In this document: piece by piece, positions 1-12,362 of the stretch | How the letters are laid out: the number at the start of each line of letters is the position of its first letter | Position numbering within the stretch: position 1 is the first letter of the stretch | Assembly: GCA_963921825.1 (NCBI GenBank) | Contig: OY997588.1 | Span: 134,633,203-134,697,202, forward strand | Source of the DNA: Erodium maritimum | Taxonomy: Eukaryota > Streptophyta > Magnoliopsida > Geraniales > Geraniaceae | Length of the DNA stretch: 64,000 nt | Direction: 5' to 3' | The notes under the pieces: generated by a model | The model's database searches: none | What the model saw: the letters and a program-made list of their open reading frames with translations, nothing else | What the model was told of the DNA's origin: nothing | Translations under genes and position numbers: made by a program

Positions 1-1624
1 AGAATTTTATTTTGTTGTATTGGTAATAAAATTGTATTTTCTGCTATGAATATTGTTAGACGGGTTAATCCATAACAAATAGTACACAAATAATCAAAAC
101 AATTATTAGTGATGGAAAAATACTAGGAAAAAAAAGATTATAAGAATAAATGGTAGTTAAATACAATAACCTCACACGATGATCGGAAAATGAACTGGTT
201 TGTCGAGCCCTGTGAACCGGTTTCCTTAAGACTGTGTATTGCCCCATATGAGCAAATCTCCCAGGATACAACAACAACGTTAATTTTAGAAGTTTCATTA
301 TTGCATATTAATTTTCGAGACTGAAATTAATATTAAACGTAGTTGGAGAACCTTACTTCTAAATAATTCAAATATGCTAAGGAATAGTTTTTTTATACAA
401 GCACATAAAAAACTTGGTAATCTTTTCATGCGATATCAATATGAATAGTGTATTTTTTGAATTTGTATTTTTCTCAACAATCAAGTTTAATGGTAATCTT
501 TGAGGTTTAATTTTTCATTCAACTCTATTCTGTTTAGAGCTCCTGATTTCTCGTTTGAAAGGTCTAACTTTCTAGAACACGAAACTAATCTTTCTATAGT
601 TCTAGGATGAGCCAATCCGATAAAAAATTAAGCATCTAATTGACTCGTTCTCCTTTTGTCTAAACTTACTTTCATCCTACAGTCATCAAAACTAGGTTTG
701 AGAAACTGAACGGTGTAGACCAATAGATGAATGGCTGCTTACATCGAGAACTTCAGATTTAATATTGTATTGACGATGAAAATACTTTACCTTACTTTAC
801 TTTAGAAAGATGAAATTTCGGTGTCACGATTTGTAATAAATAGTTAATTATTGTTTTCTATACGACATTAATATTTATTTTGTACTATTTTTATGTTATG
901 TAATGTTAGGAAAAAATAAGTATTTTGATTGATAAAGTTGGCTATGACACTGTCTATCCTTATGTTCACATGTACAAAAAGTCTCACGTTTATGCAGCAT
1001 GGTAAGCTCAGCGTACTGTTTGTTGGAGCAAAAACAACGAACTTTGCGACGATAGCTTGGCGGAAGTGGTATTTTAGACTCAGACCATTAGGATTGGAAA
1101 CGAGATTTTCGATAGTTGAATTCTTAATCGGGATTTGAAAACCAACTCATTTATCAATTACTTGTCCTGTAATATGGAAACAATATCCTGAAATGGTGTA
1201 ATATAATAAGCTAATGCACGAGGGACAGTAACTCCATGTCACATATGGTGATAGTGTAGGTGTATCAATTATTTATTCACACTAGGATTGGTTTTATATC
1301 TATTTATATGCTAAATTGCTAATTGTGATTCGTCAATATTGTCTTGGTTTCTCATATTGCTGGCAAAATAGCTATCTTACTCGTATTGCTCAGTATAGAA
1401 TATTTGAAATCAGAACAGTTTATGAGGAGCATGTGTGCATATAAATCTTGAGGAAGATAGATTATAATATTTAATCTTTCGGAATATAAAACTTTACACA
1501 GAAAGCCAATACAAATTTTATTGCTTAAAGCGTGTGGATTTTAAGACTACCATGTGATAAACCTTATTATTACTTGGGAATCAATTGTATCTATCTGTTT
1601 TTGTTGGGATTCTCCCAACAATTA
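1..1624. other. AT-rich intergenic sequence, no gene recognised
   Basis: I see no gene here. The open frames are short, recognise no family and are what AT-rich DNA gives by chance. From about 1625 to 1900 the sequence resembles the 3' flank of the DUF241 gene at 33910-34692 (34693-34945, inverted), so that part is the old downstream region of the DUF241 pseudogene at 1901. Confidence 0.6.
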
Positions 1625-1900
1625 GAATGTAGACGTCTTTTAATTACATGGTTTAAGATTAATCAATAATTACCTGATCACTATATACCATACTATTAAC
1701 TCAGAGATTACTATTTGAATTAATAGATCTGGTTTTGGACCTTGTATGGCATAAACACAAAAAAGAAATTGACACAAAAAAATGCAAGTAATCATGTAGA
1801 TGTTGAGGCCAAAATATATATATGAAGAACCAAGAACCGAATAATTATGTTTTGGTATGTGACAAAATTACATGTATATATATATATATGTATCTGCTAG

Positions 1901-2590
1901 CTAGTTGCTAATGATATTGAGAAGTGAGACTCTGATCTTGATGAGCCTCCTAAACAAGGACTCAATACCATCTTCAAAATCTTGTATGCACACTTGCAAC
2001 TTGTTTAGTTGCTTCTGCACATTCTCTGTATCTCCCTTGTGACTCACAAGAGATTGCACTGCATCATCTACCGCTGCGAATTCATTCTCGCATGCAGCCC
2101 TCTTCGTTTGCATCACCTTGGAAACTAGAGACCACGAGCTCGACTTTCTCCCATTGACAAAGGACAGCAAGGACTCCAATACGAAGACGGTTAGTGATTG
2201 TGCCTCTCCCAACAAGGCCACTGTTTGATCGTCTGAAGAGCTTTTGGTTGCCATGTCCTTCACACTTTTCAAGGCCTTTTGGATTGTCCTTTTGACCATC
2301 TTCCTTGTAGACACGAACTTGTTCATCTCGGGTTGAGCTTCACATCTCCTTCGCATCACTGATTGGATCTCTTGTGCAGATTTTTTTGTTTGCGACAATG
2401 CTTCCTTGATGATGTTGCTGACATCCAACAGCCTGAGAGACCCGTCAACCAACCCGTTGAAAGAAGCTTGCTGGGTGGAAGGCAAAAGGAGCAACTGATC
2501 AACACAATCGTGTACTTCTTGAAGGCCATTTAGCTGGTGGTTGATTGATGAAGATGAAGTTGAGGTGGAGGTGGCTTCGGAGCTGGATCT
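1901..2590 (-). pseudogene. DUF241 (BPS1-like) pseudogene 1, 5'-truncated
   Basis: The reading frame stays open and matches the other DUF241 genes from the serine-rich stretch near residue 33 of the family (SEATSTS, then LNGLQEVHDCVDQLLLLPS) to the family C-terminus (FRRLIKIRVSLLNIISN) and stop. The first ~33 codons, the start ATG and the proximal promoter are missing. At about 2590 the coding sequence runs straight into sequence matching the distal promoter of gene 4 (near 33660), so one deletion of about 340 bp explains the loss. The first candidate start left in frame is a non-ATG codon near 2494. DUF241 proteins are plant-specific, helical and of unclear biochemical role. With no start and no promoter this copy is very likely dead, although the body of the frame has no stop, so the deletion may be recent. 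The closest relative in the window is gene 4. Confidence 0.85.
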
Positions 2591-2681
2591 ATATACATAT
2601 CTTGCAGATCATTTTCATAATCTGCATATGCATTTAGTTTATGTCAGTATGATTTGGCTGCATGGTTTGCTAAGCGTTGTT

Positions 2682-3627
2682 TGTAGAAATCTTGTACCCC
2701 GAAATCGGAATACGAGACTCACCCAGAAAATCAATCGGATCTGTGGAAAAGAACCGACGCGACTCAATCCACACGGACACCGACAACCTTGATTTTCCAA
2801 CCCCGATCCTAGGACATAGTCGATAAATACTAAAATGTCTGATAAGCGAAAATTACCGGAACAAATAATAAAGTTGCAGAAAATAAAACAGAGAACCCAA
2901 GCAATTTTACGTGGTTCGGCAATGTGCCTACATCCACGGGACAACGACGAGCTCCTTGTATTATCCGAGAAATAATCCGAGAATTACAATCCTAATTCCC
3001 TACTTCTCAATACAAGTCGGTAATCTACAAAAGAAATTAACCAATCTTTTGTTACCGAAAAATATTTTCAAGAACACACCTTTGCTTTTAACTAGCTGCC
3101 ACACCAAGAAGAACAAATTAGAAAGTCCTTAGGTTTTCTTCTGCACAACTTCTCAACTCCCTTTGCCTGTGGTTATTACACACACCACCTGAAATTGAAA
3201 GAAGCTACTGCCATATGCTTTATAGAACCAACAATCAAGAAATGATTCTTGAACCCGTGGCCATCCCTTAAAAGCAACAAAAAAAAAATCAAGGTAATGG
3301 AATTGCTCTACACCTGACCGTGCAACACACCCTGCCTTGACAATTTGACCTTGACTTTCAACATATCCACATGTAGGGGAGAGGTTCTTGATTCTTGCAG
3401 CAAACACACATGGTGAAGAAGCCACCAACACCTTGTTGATCTTCTCCCCCAAAAAGCTCATGTGTTCTCTTGCCTCTCAAAAGCTTTCGCCTCCGTATCG
3501 TCTATCTCCAAACCCTACTGTTCCGATTGTGCCATATAAGCCAAAAGAAAAATGGGCTTGAGTTGTTTTCTGGTGGGCTTAAGTGATGGGCTCAAGTCAT
3601 GGGCTCATTTGGAGCCAAAAAATAACA
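2682..3627 (-). repeat. copia 3' LTR
   Basis: This 946-bp terminal repeat is the downstream LTR of the minus-strand copia element. It opens with TGTAGAAATC on the plus strand and ends AATAACA beside the polypurine tract. It matches 7896-8841 over its whole length with scattered single-base changes. Confidence 0.95.
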
Positions 3628-3640
3628 ATCTCCACCTTGG
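3628..3640 (-). promoter_or_regulatory. copia polypurine tract
   Basis: Read on the minus strand this is CCAAGGTGGAGAT, directly against the 3' LTR. The AAGGTGGAGAT form is the usual plus-strand primer of plant copia elements. Confidence 0.85.
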
Positions 3641-3729
3641 CGACAAAGCCCATAATAGCTCCACCTGCTCGTCGTCCTCCACCGGGTCATAAACGACCCC
3701 ACCCCGAAGGGTCTCGCCCCCGAGGGGCA

Positions 3730-6700
3730 TCAACATCGAGAAATCTTGATCAAGTTGAGACAATGATCTAACTTGATCACCGGTACCACCTTTGTCAACA
3801 TATCAGCTGCGTTTTCCTTGGTATCGACTTTTTCCAACATTACCAGTTTATCCTCAATAATATCCCTGATAAAATGAAACCTGACATCTATATGCTTGGT
3901 TCTAGAGTGAAATACCTGATTTTTTGCCAAATGGATGTCGCTCTGACTATCACAAAGAACCGTGACATCCCTCTGAGCAACACCCAAGTCTCGAACCAAT
4001 CCTCGAAGACATATAGTCTCTTTCACTGCCTCTGTCACTGCCATGTACTCTGCTTCTGTCGTAGACAAGCAACTACTGACTGTAACATGGACCTCCAAGA
4101 TATAGGACCCCCTATCAATGTAAAACAATAACCTGTAGTCGATCGACACTTGTCCATATCTCCAGCATAGTCCGAGTCAACATACCCCAATACAGCTGAA
4201 ACCGACGACCTCTCATAAACCAAACCAATATCCAGTGTACCCCGAAGATACCTCAAGATCCACTTCACTGCCTGCCAATGTTGTTTCCCCGGGTTTGCCA
4301 TGAACCGACTAACAACACTAACTGGATAAGCAATATCAGGACGCGTGCAAACCATGGCATACATAAGACTACCAACTGCACTCGCATAGGGAACCTTAGC
4401 CATATATTCCCTCTCATCCTCAGTAATAGGAGATAACATACTCGAGAGTTTAAAGTGAGCAGCTAAAGGAGTACTAACCGGTTTTGCCGAATCCATGTCA
4501 AAACGACTCATAACCTTCTCCAAGTACTTCCGTTGTGACAAAGTCAACCTGCCCCGCTTCCTATCCCGAATAATCTCCATCCCAAGAATCTTCTTCACCG
4601 GACCAAGATCTTTCATCTCAAACTCTCTGCTAAGTTGTGACTTCAGCTTATCAATTTCTATCACGCTCCTTGCAGCAATGAGCATATCATCAACATAGAG
4701 TAAAAGAAACACAAAAGATCCATCCTTGAGCTCCTTAATAAATACACAAGGATCATACTCGCTCCTCGCATATCCCTGCTCAATCATAAAAGTATCAAAC
4801 CTCTTGTATCACTGCCTCGAGGCCTGTTTCAACTCATACAATGATTTCTTCAATTTGCATACTTTCCCTTCCTCACCAACAACATAATAACCATCGGGCT
4901 GCGACATATATATGTCCTCCTCCAAATCTCCATGCAAGAATGCAGTTTTAACATCAAGTTGTTCGAGCTCTAAATCAAACTGTGTAGCCAATGCTAATAG
5001 GACTCGGATACTAGTGTGCTTTACCACCGGAGAGAATACCTAATTATAGTCCACACCTTCTTGTTGTGCATATCCCTTAGCCACCAATCTTGCCTTGTAC
5101 CTTATACCCGTACAATTATCCTTGGAACTTGGAATCCCGTCTTTTACTGTAAAGATCCACTTGCACCCAATCGGCCTCTTTTCCTTAGGAAGTGTAACAA
5201 GTTCCCAAGTCTGATTTTTATAAAGAGACGACATCTCCTCATCCATGGCGTCTTTCCACTCCTTTTTGCGATAATCACGCAAAGCCTGCTTGTATGTGTT
5301 AGGAACATCATAATCAGTAACCGGGAAAGTACAAGCTACCCCATCCTCATAGCCGAATCTCCGAGGTGCACGTCTGACCCTAGGTTCTCTACCTGCTACC
5401 AAAGACGGTGTCTCAATCTGTTGAACCTGTTGTTGTGTAAGAGCCTCGTTCCCATCAATAGGAACATCATCATCAATAACAGTCTCATCAGGTACCATCT
5501 GTGAAGAACTACCTGCTTGAGAAATAGAACTAGGAGCTCCAAGCTCCACCTGATGATTATCTTCTTTGTCTTCATCATAGCTATCACCTCTCCAAATAGG
5601 AGAACCGTCCTTGCATCTCTCACACTTTTCCTGTAGCAAAGCCTCCTCATGGAATGTAACATCCCGGCTAATCACAAACTTATGAGTTTCTGGGCCCCAT
5701 AACTTGTACCCCTTCACATTCTCAGGATAACCGAGAAATATAGCCTTCTTGGCCCTCACTCCAAACTTATCCTCTTTAACTTGATAGTAAGCCGGACAAC
5801 CAAATGCTCTCAAGTTAGAATAATCAGAAGGATTACCGGACCATACCTCCATAGGAACCTTGGACTCAATAGCCGATGAAGGAGAGCGGTTAATCAAGTA
5901 GCACGCCGTATTTACTGCCTCAGCCCACCATATTCTGCCCAAACCTGCGTTGGACAACATGCACCGTGCTCTCTCTAATAGGGTACGATTCATCCGCTCA
6001 GCTACCCCATTTTGTTGTGGTGTCTTTCTCACTGTGAAGTGTCTCTTGATGCCATGTTCTGCACAGAACTTCTTAAGGGGATCCTCGGTGTACTCACCGC
6101 CATTGTCAGATCTCAAAACCTTGATCACCCTACCTGTCTGCTTCTCAATCATAGCCTTCCACTACTTGAAAATATCTCTGACTTCATCTTTATGCTTCAT
6201 GGTATAGATCCATACTCTCCGGCTGAAGTCGTCGATAAAAGACACAAAATACCGAGACCCGCCCTTCGATGCAACTCTCGAGGGTCCCCAAACATCAGTG
6301 TGGATATAATCCACAATACCTGCGGTGCTGTGAATACCGTCACCAAAAGTGACCCTGCACTGCTTCCCATATACACAGTGCTCACAGAAATCAAGCTTCT
6401 CCATCTTATCACCGCTAAGCAAGCCACGCTTGCTCAAAGTTTTAAGTCCACCCTCACCTACATGCCCTAGACGCATGTGCCATAAATGTGTGAGGACCAA
6501 GCTCTTCTCATCAATAACCGTGGAGACCATAGCCCCACCCTCAACAACATTACCCTGAAGAAAATAAAGATTGGCATGCCTAATTGCCGATAATAACAAC
6601 CTGTCACCATGATAAACGTTGCAATAGCCATTCTCACCAACATACCTGTAACCCTGAGCCTCAAGTACCCCAAGAGAAATCAACCCTCTTGCAAGATCCT

Positions 6701-7805
6701 GAATATGACGTACCTCGGTAAGCTGTCTACATGACCCGTCTGCTAGCTGGAATCTGACTGTGCCAACACCTAACATCCTGCAGGGTCGAGAATCACCCAT
6801 ATACACTGAACGACCCTCCACCTCACGATAGGTGGTGAACCAGTCCCGAACCAGACACAAGTGATAAGAAGCCCCTGTATCCAACAACCAACCATCATAC
6901 AGATGATCACCAGAACCTGCTGTCAAGGCATGCGCTAGGTCACTGTCGATATGAATATCCTCAACTATCTCCGGTACCTCAACCACATTTGCCATACCTG
7001 TTCCCTTATCTTGTTTGGTGCGATTGTCCTTCAACTCTGGACAATCCTTCTTGTAATGGCCTTTAAGCTTACATTTGTAACATTCAACTTTAGACAAATC
7101 TCTACCCCTCGACTGAGATCGACTTTTTCTATTGTTGTTGTACTTCTTGTTTGAATATCTTCCCCTTGAAACCGAGAGACCATGTGCTAGAACGTCCTCG
7201 CTCACAGCACTCTTCCTAGAAACCTTTGCCAATATAGATTGAACTATGTCACTATACACAAACTTCTCTTTGTTCATCATAGTCATTTGATCAACAAACG
7301 GCTCCCATTCCGGCAACAAAGAAATCAACAAGAATAAAGCTTTCTGACTATCTTTAAACTTAGCTCCCAAGCTAACACAATCTGAGTACAAGCACTCGAA
7401 CTCAGTGATATGATCAGTCATAAGTCTACCTGACTGTAGCCTGAAAGTGAAGAGCTTCTTCTGCAGGTACATCACACTCATCTGATCATTTTGAAGATAC
7501 ATAGCCTGAAGCTTATCCCAAATACCCTTGGCGGTCGTCTCATCTGCAAAATTATAAGCCACATTCCGAGACAGACACAAGCGGATCGTACTACACGCCT
7601 TCTGATCCATCTTGTTCCATCTAACAAGTTGATCACCCTCTAATGGTTTATCTCTCAACGCATCAAATTGATCCAAACTAACCAGAATGTCTTTACAATC
7701 CATCTGCCAAGCCTTAAAAAATTTCCGTCCATTAAACCGAATAATATCGAATCCATGGACCTTCACATAACCCTCTTCTCGAGCTGTGGAACCTCTATCA
7801 GACAT
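3730..7805 (-). pseudogene. copia gag-pol polyprotein, three nonsense codons and one frameshift
   Basis: The single copia frame reads from an ATG at 7805 (MSDRG; the open frame extends 12 bases upstream to a GTG). In order: gag; zinc knuckle CYKCKLKGHYKKDC; protease LLDTGAS; the HHCC region; integrase with HTDVW, FIDDFSR, SDNGGEY and QNGVAERMNRT; reverse transcriptase with YVDDML; and RNase H ending near 3730. Three in-frame stops interrupt it: near 6164 (TAG, integrase), 5042 (TAG just after EGVDYN, where the family usually has Glu) and 4811 (TGA where the family has Trp). A one-base loss near 4095 shifts the frame before RNase H; the family sequence there suggests a missing T. Catalytic motifs are otherwise kept. 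The copy cannot make a full polyprotein, although an active relative could mobilise it. Confidence 0.92.
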
Positions 7806-7881
7806 ATTCGCAAACACAGCAATAACAAATCAACTAGCCAAAATCAGGACGCTCTGAAACTACTTGAAGCTCAAACCAGTA

Positions 7882-7893
7882 GCTCTGATACCA
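7882..7893 (-). promoter_or_regulatory. copia primer binding site (initiator tRNA-Met)
   Basis: On the minus strand the sequence is TGGTATCAGAGC, complementary to the 3' end of plant initiator tRNA-Met, two bases inside the 5' LTR. This fixes the element's orientation. Confidence 0.93.
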
Positions 7894-7895
7894 CT

Positions 7896-8841
7896 TGTAG
7901 AAATCTTGTACCCCCGAAAACGGAATACGAGACTCACCCAGAAAATCAATCGGATCCGTGGAAAAGAAACGACGCGACTCAATCCACACGGACACCGACA
8001 ACCTTGATTTTCCAACCCCCGATCCTAGGACATAGTCGATAAATACTAAAATGTCTGATAAGCGAAAATTACAGGAACAAATAATAAAGTTGCAGAAAAT
8101 AAAACAGAGAACCCAAGCAATTTTACGTGGTTCGGCAATGTGCCTACATCCACGGGACAACGACGATCTCCTTGTATTATCCGAGAAATAATCCGAGAAT
8201 TACAATCCTAATTCCCTACTTCTCAATACAAGTCGGTAATCTACAAAAGAAATTAACCAATCTTTTGTTACCAAAAATATTTTCAAGAACACACCTTTGC
8301 TTTTAACTAGCTGCCACACCAAGAAGAACAAATTAGAAAGTCCTTAGGTCTTCTCCTGCACAACTTCTCAACTCCCTTTGCCTGTGGTTATTACACACAC
8401 CACCTGAAATTGAAAGAAGCTACTGCCATATGCTTTATAGAACCAACAATCAAGAAATGATTCTTGAACCCGTGGCCATCCCTTAAAAGCAACAAAAAAA
8501 ATTCAAGGTAATGGAATTGCTCTACACTTGACCGTGCAACACACTCTGCCTTGACAATTTGACCTTGTCTTTCAACACATCCACATGTAGGGGAGAGGTT
8601 CTTGATTCTTGCAGCAAACACACATGGTGAAGAAGCCACCAACACCTTGTTGATCTTCTCCCCCAAAAAGCTCCTGTGTTCTCTTGCCTCTCAAAAGCTT
8701 CCGCCTCCGTATCGTCTATCTCCAAACCTTACTGTTCCGATTGTGCCATATAAGCCAAAAGAAATATGGGCTTGAGTTGTTTTCTGGTGGGCTTAAGTGA
8801 TGGGCTCAAGTCATGGGCTCATTTGGAGCCAAAAAATAACA
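7896..8841 (-). repeat. copia 5' LTR
   Basis: This is the 946-bp upstream LTR of the minus-strand copia element, followed on the right by the target duplication TTGTT. It carries the element's promoter. It has the same length as the other LTR and differs at about 16 positions plus short indels in C and A runs. Confidence 0.95.
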
Positions 8842-8846
8842 TTGTT

Positions 8847-9329
8847 TATTGTATAGTAAGTAAGCACCAAACTCAACAAGGCATTTGCAATTTGTTAAAC
8901 ATGATCTGGTCTACAATTATGACCTTAATTGTACATAATCCCAGAGCTACTCGTGCCCAGCCAGCCTAATTATGATCTCAATTATTTCCCCTCAGATCAC
9001 AGAATGTATTATATAATATGTGAATTGACCTAACAATGGCATACAATTAGGTCTTAGTTGGCCAATACAATTTGGTGGTACACCTTATGGGTCTACATTG
9101 AAATGGTTTTGGCCGTTGAATAACTTATTATACTACTCTGTCATGACATAAGGTTAAGTAGGTTTAGTTACTTGTTCAATGATATTAGGCACCATATCGA
9201 TACGGTTAGCTTAAAATGGTCGCTGGAAAGAGTCTCTGAAGCTATTCCACCAGATGAGATGAGACATGTGATTATCCATCATCAGGAGCAATTACTTCTT
9301 GTGCTGTGCTTGGAGCATTATAGATTAAA
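8847..9329. other. Intergenic; old distal promoter side of DUF241 locus 1
   Basis: The first ~120 bp (to about 8970) match, inverted, 33461-33560 upstream of DUF241 gene 4 and continue the sequence split by the copia insertion. The rest shows no gene or repeat that I recognise. Confidence 0.6.
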
Positions 9330-9455
9330 GGGTTAATTGTCTTTAGTACCTCTTTTCTATTGGTAACACTCTTTTAGTATCTTGATGAATGGAAACATTC
9401 TGGACAAGATTTTGGTCAACTTTACACTATTTTGATGAGCTGTGATCAATTCATA

Positions 9456-11205
9456 TAAGGGGTATTAAATGTTCTGTTATCAATACTGTAGTGTGTTGCT
9501 AGTATACCAAGGATGGGAGCCTCCCGCCGTCGCCGGAGGAGGAACGGGGTAGTTGACCATTCTCTACAAGGTGGACTTGTTTCTTTGCTTGGAGAGGTCA
9601 CTTCTGTAATGGGTGCAGTGGTGAAGGTCATCAACAGAGTGGCTGGGATCACAGCCACCATTCAAGCCGAGGCAGCGACGGATTCTGCCAGGAAGGCTTC
9701 TCTTCCGACTCGTCTCCGTAAGCAAAATCAAAGGTCGAAAGCTTCATCCTCAGCGTTGGTGAAGACTCCAGTGGTTGGGCCGGTTGCGAAGGACACTGGG
9801 AATTCGTCTGACGCTGGAGCAAAGCCGAGACGAGAGGCGGTGGATGGCAATCATCGTCGTCCTGGTAAGGGGCGTTTTGTTGAGATCCCTTCTGAAATAT
9901 ACGTCCGAAACCTGCCTTTTGACTCTTCTGAGGAGTGGGTTAGAAGTGTATTCACTCCTTTTGGGAAAATCGAGTCGTGCATCGTGTTGCGACGTCCAAA
10001 TCTGAACGGACAATATTTTGGCTTCATCAAGTTTTCGTCGGCAGAGGCAGCAGCTCACGCCATTCAGACCTACAATGGTTATAAGATGAATGGCTACATC
10101 TTATTTGCTGCTCGTGCTCGGCGTAGGGTCGGAAATTCCGACGTTCCGGTGTCCCGAGTGTTTGCATCTATAAAACAGAGCATGTGCTCTGTTCCATGTC
10201 CCGAGTAACGTTGCCTGCTTGCCCAAGAAAGCTAGGGAAAACCAGGCTTTTGAAGGCTTGAAGCTCGCAGCAATATCGCCGGCCACTGGTTTATCGTCAG
10301 ACATAGCAGGGTCGCCGGAATCTACCAGCAAGAGCCGGAGCTCTGTTCCATCCGATTCAGGCGGGATTCGAGGGAACGATTCTGTGATCTCCGGCGCCGG
10401 CTCTGGGCAAATTCCAAATTCGGATTGCATGGAATCGCGCGATCAGTTGGATCGCGATTCGGCTGATCCTGTTGAACGCGATTCTCGCGAGGAAGAAGAA
10501 GCCGCGTCTGGGTTGCGGTTGAGTGTAGTTGGGCCTGCCCATGTTGGGCTTGGTGTTCCTTCAGGCCCGGTCAACGTTGAGGAAGTGTTATGCCACACGT
10601 CCGAGGAGATTGTTGGCGCTGATTCGAGTGTAAATTGTGTAGGCCAGCACAGTCCAAGCCCAAAGGACATCTTGGACACTCACGTTATTGGGCCTCCTCC
10701 AGGTCATGTAACTACAGCTGTCTCAACAGATCAGTCGTCTCAACAGGTGGCAGTAATTGAACCTATTGGCGATATTCAAAGTAGTCCGTGGAAGGAGGTT
10801 CTCCTTCAACCTCCGAAGCCTAACCCTCTGCGTAAGGGTTGGCACTCGAATCAAGTTCCGTCTAGAACTTCGAGCCGTCAGATTCGACCTCCCAAATTTT
10901 TGGGGGACTACTACACTGTCAAAGTTGATGTCAAACCAGCTCGTCCCTTGAGTCGTGCGTGTCCAGTGGACTTTGGGAAACGGATTTTACATACTCAGGA
11001 CGCTCAACTAGCTCATTCAGAAAAAGCCTTCGATGATCCCACTTTGACTTCGGAAGACGAGGAGTGGGTCACTGATGGTTAATTTTTTCGGGTTGTGTAC
11101 CCGCAGCTCCCGATGAGAGCTCCCTTGTAATGGTTGTATTTGGTTAGATCCTTCTTGGATCTAATTTTCTCTAAATAAAAATTTTCGAGCGTATCCAAAA
11201 AAAAA
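9456..11205 (+). mobile_element. ORF1-only LINE derivative A1 (RRM type)
   Basis: This is a 1750-bp insertion with a poly-A tail (11197-11205) and an imperfect target duplication of about 20 bp (9433-9455 against 11206-11225; one substitution and a 3-bp gap). It holds one RRM-type LINE ORF1, then goes directly into a 3' tail with no endonuclease or reverse-transcriptase ORF. The C-terminal motifs RPPKFLGDYYTV and WVTDG and the 3' tail are shared with the copy at 31475-33285. Known relatives are the plant L1 subclade with an RRM in ORF1 (BNR type). The lack of ORF2 in two copies of nearly equal length suggests a discrete non-autonomous lineage rather than random deletion. Confidence 0.8.
9513..11082 (+). 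pseudogene. LINE ORF1 with RRM, broken by one frameshift
   Basis: Two overlapping-frame segments, 9513-10208 and 10219-11082, make one ORF1 split by a frameshift near 10190-10220. The N-terminal part is basic (six arginines at residues 5-10). An RRM fold follows at residues 128-205 with RNP2 IYVRNL (129-134) and RNP1 QYFGFIKF. The second segment is a low-complexity linker followed by a conserved C-terminal block: WKEVLLQP, RPPKFLGDYYTV and a terminal WVTDG. In plant BNR-type LINEs such ORF1 proteins bind the element RNA. No zinc knuckle is visible. The ATG sits in CCAAGGATGG, matching the homologous site in copy A2. This is transposon protein, not a host gene. Confidence 0.8.
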
Positions 11206-12224
11206 TGATGTGTGACCAATTCATAAGATACTAAATGACAATTACCCAAAAGGAGGGACTGTTATGGAACAAAACACAAAGACACAAAATGTGTAAGAAC
11301 CGCTCCCGGTCGATCCCGGTCGAACCAGTGACTTTTAAGACAAGTTTGACTTTCTGCGGGAAAAGTCAACCGATGACTCAGAAGGTCATTCAGGGTTTTT
11401 CCGAGGCCCAAAATGCTTAGCCGTCATCACGGTTGGCTTAATTGGGCCGTTTTCTTTCGTTTGAGTATAATTTTGAAGGAAGTCAAACTTGGTCAAAGTT
11501 GGACTTTATATCGACTAAAAAGATATTAATTATTGTGCTGGAAATGATTTTGGAAAGCTAGACCTACTTGGACAGTTGTCCCTATTTGGTTAGAAGAGGG
11601 AAAAGGGAGTGGTCTTGTACCACTATACCCTCCTAAAAGCCTTTACAAGGGAAAATATCTAAAGGGCTTTTAGTCATTAACCAACTCTAGGTCTTATATG
11701 GAATTGGAAGACCAAAATCTTTTCATTTTGTGTGTTGTAGCCGAAATTTGAGAGAGAAAGGGAGAGGAGGAAGAACAAAGGTGTCTTGAAGAAGAAGAAA
11801 GGGAAAAGGGAGCTCCTTGCTCCAAGTTGTTCATCATTCCTTCTCCAAAACCCTCCCACCTTCATCTCCTCATCATCCTAGAGGTATGTGTATCCTCAAC
11901 TTTCAATTCCAAACACTTTCATCTCTTGGGTTTTCCTTGGATTTGAATGAAGTTGTTGGGTTTTGGTTGGATTAGTGTTGGATGATGTTGTTGAAGAGTA
12001 TTTGATGGTGTTGGATGTAAATCCTTGAGTGTTGTTGAGTTTTGATTTGGTTTATGATTTGGAAAATCCTTGGAAAGGTGTGGGTTTGTTGATTCCTACC
12101 ATGGGTAAAGGAGTATTGGAGGTATTTGACTGTTTTGGGAGCTGGAGATGGTTAAAAATAGAGTTTGGTGGTGGATTTTCGGAGAAAATGAGCTGGAGGT
12201 TGAAGAAGGGCGAAACTGCCCTGG

Positions 12225-12362
12225 AGCGCCACGGATCCGTGACGGATTCCTTGAGGGGCGACGTCACGGCTCCATGAGGGAGTCCGTGACGGCACACGTC
12301 ACGGCTCCGTGACGTCATCCGTGAGGGGTGGTGTCACGGTTCCGTGACCGTGTCCGTGGCCG
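12225..12362 (+). repeat. Hairpin-prone CACGG repeat block in the outer LTR
   Basis: This GC-rich stretch repeats near-palindromes of the form GTCACGGCTCCGTGAC, with variants spaced irregularly. It lies about 930 bp into the LTR, the same relative place as the 34-bp minisatellite in the nested LTR at 14003. Confidence 0.7.

Larger units (their letters stand above)
2682..8841 (-). mobile_element. Ty1/copia LTR retrotransposon (Tork/Tnt1-like), complete but coding-defective
   Basis: This is a full-length 6160-bp element on the minus strand. It has two 946-bp LTRs beginning TGTAGAAATC and ending AATAACA, a 5-bp target duplication TTGTT at 2677-2681 and 8842-8846, a primer binding site next to the 5' LTR and a purine tract next to the 3' LTR. 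Domain order on the minus strand is gag with CCHC, protease, integrase, reverse transcriptase, RNase H, which is diagnostic for copia. The gag sequence looks most like the Tork/Tnt1 lineage, an inference. By eye the LTRs differ at about 16 substitutions and four short indels, roughly 1.7 percent, so insertion is recent. It landed in sequence homologous to the distal promoter of DUF241 gene 4. Confidence 0.95.
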
